DNA of 64,000 nucleotides from Pseudomonas fluorescens (GTDB taxonomy: Bacteria; Pseudomonadota; Gammaproteobacteria; Pseudomonadales; Pseudomonadaceae): assembly GCF_040448305.1 (NCBI RefSeq), contig NZ_CP148752.1, positions 1,736,001-1,800,000 of the forward strand, written 5' to 3'. The position numbers were made by a program, and so were the translations under genes. Below are positions 63,863-64,000 of the stretch, in pieces. The notes under the pieces are model-generated. The model searched no databases and was not told the DNA's origin. It saw only the letters and a list, made by a program, of their open reading frames with translations. Position 1 is the stretch's first letter, and each line of letters begins with the position of its first letter.

Positions 63863-64000
63863 TTAAGCGCTGACCTTCAGGCCAACCAACCCGGAAATGA
63901 TCAACGCCACACTCGCCAAGCGCACCAGCGCCATGGATTCGCCAAACAGAATGATCCCGGCGATCACCGTGCCAACTGCGCCGACACCGGTCCAGATCGC
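63863..64000 (-). CDS. SMR family efflux protein, C-terminal part (truncated at window edge)
   Basis: The last 45 residues are visible, starting AIWTGVGAVGTVIAGIILFG and ending SGLVGLKVSA with a TAA at 63863. WTGVGAVGT is the conserved stretch of helix 3 in SugE/Gdx-type small multidrug resistance proteins, which export guanidinium or quaternary ammonium compounds. The N-terminal half with the key Glu lies outside the window. Confidence 0.85.
   Translation of the reverse strand, partial: AIWTGVGAVGTVIAGIILFGESMALVRLASVALIISGLVGLKVSA

Overview
The window is a chromosomal segment of a Pseudomonas species of the fluorescens group. The evidence is the gene content and order (gltA divergent from sdhCDAB-sucAB-lpdG-sucCD, then brnQ, a DUF599 gene, a small lipoprotein gene and htpG), the GC-rich codon use, and many REP palindromes of the type built on TGTGGGAGCGAGC / CTCGCGAA. 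No prophage, insertion sequence, CRISPR array, rRNA or tRNA gene was seen. This is mostly core genome.

Layout. 0-4 kb: truncated secreted protein, small membrane protein, GH17 glucan enzyme, orphan glycine-betaine-type binding protein. 4.1-6.1 kb: acetate uptake pair (DUF485 + ActP). 6.2-6.9 kb: a ~580-bp imperfect palindromic repeat. 7-20 kb: TCA-cycle block with divergent gltA/sdhC promoters and two structured leader RNAs, upstream of sucA and of sucC. 20-28.5 kb: brnQ, DUF599, Ala/Pro-repeat lipoprotein, two hotdog thioesterases, htpG, dienelactone hydrolase, pirin, OsmC. 28.6-36.8 kb: purM-purN-DUF3108 divergent from DUF2066-AI-2E exporter-hda, then two NlpC/P60 lipoproteins and an O-methyltransferase. 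36.9-38.9 kb: sorbosone-dehydrogenase-like lipoprotein and a hypothetical gene. 39-48.4 kb: cobalamin riboswitch followed by cobO-cobB-bluB-cobD-cobC-cobQ and then cobU-cobT-cobC-cobS, nearly all with overlapping stops and starts. 48.5-50.3 kb: MarR regulator, MFS transporter and an unlisted 40-residue membrane peptide, with matching palindromic operators. 50.4-54.5 kb: glutathione-peroxidase-like protein, FadL porin, two hypothetical genes, and a 1-kb gene-free stretch with DnaA-box-like sites. 54.5-64 kb: Sel1-like protein, RmuC, the hybrid acetate sensor kinase CrbS/MxtR, cupin, TDT transporter, an MFS-acyltransferase fusion behind a long hairpin leader, and a truncated SMR efflux gene.

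How parts connect. Acetate import (ActP) and the sensor kinase whose relatives control acetate use (CrbS/MxtR) lie 50 kb apart in the window. The TCA block forms one metabolic unit from citrate synthase to succinyl-CoA synthetase. The cob cluster covers late cobalamin assembly (adenosylation, amidation, aminopropanol arm, dimethylbenzimidazole synthesis, nucleotide loop) under a B12 riboswitch. The most unusual points are a CobB reading frame that runs through a REP doublet (REP-derived C-terminal tail), structured leaders whose pairings can hide a ribosome binding site, the long palindromic element, and a MarR circuit with a predicted leaderless transcript. All functional statements rest on recognised motifs and family knowledge; no searches were run.
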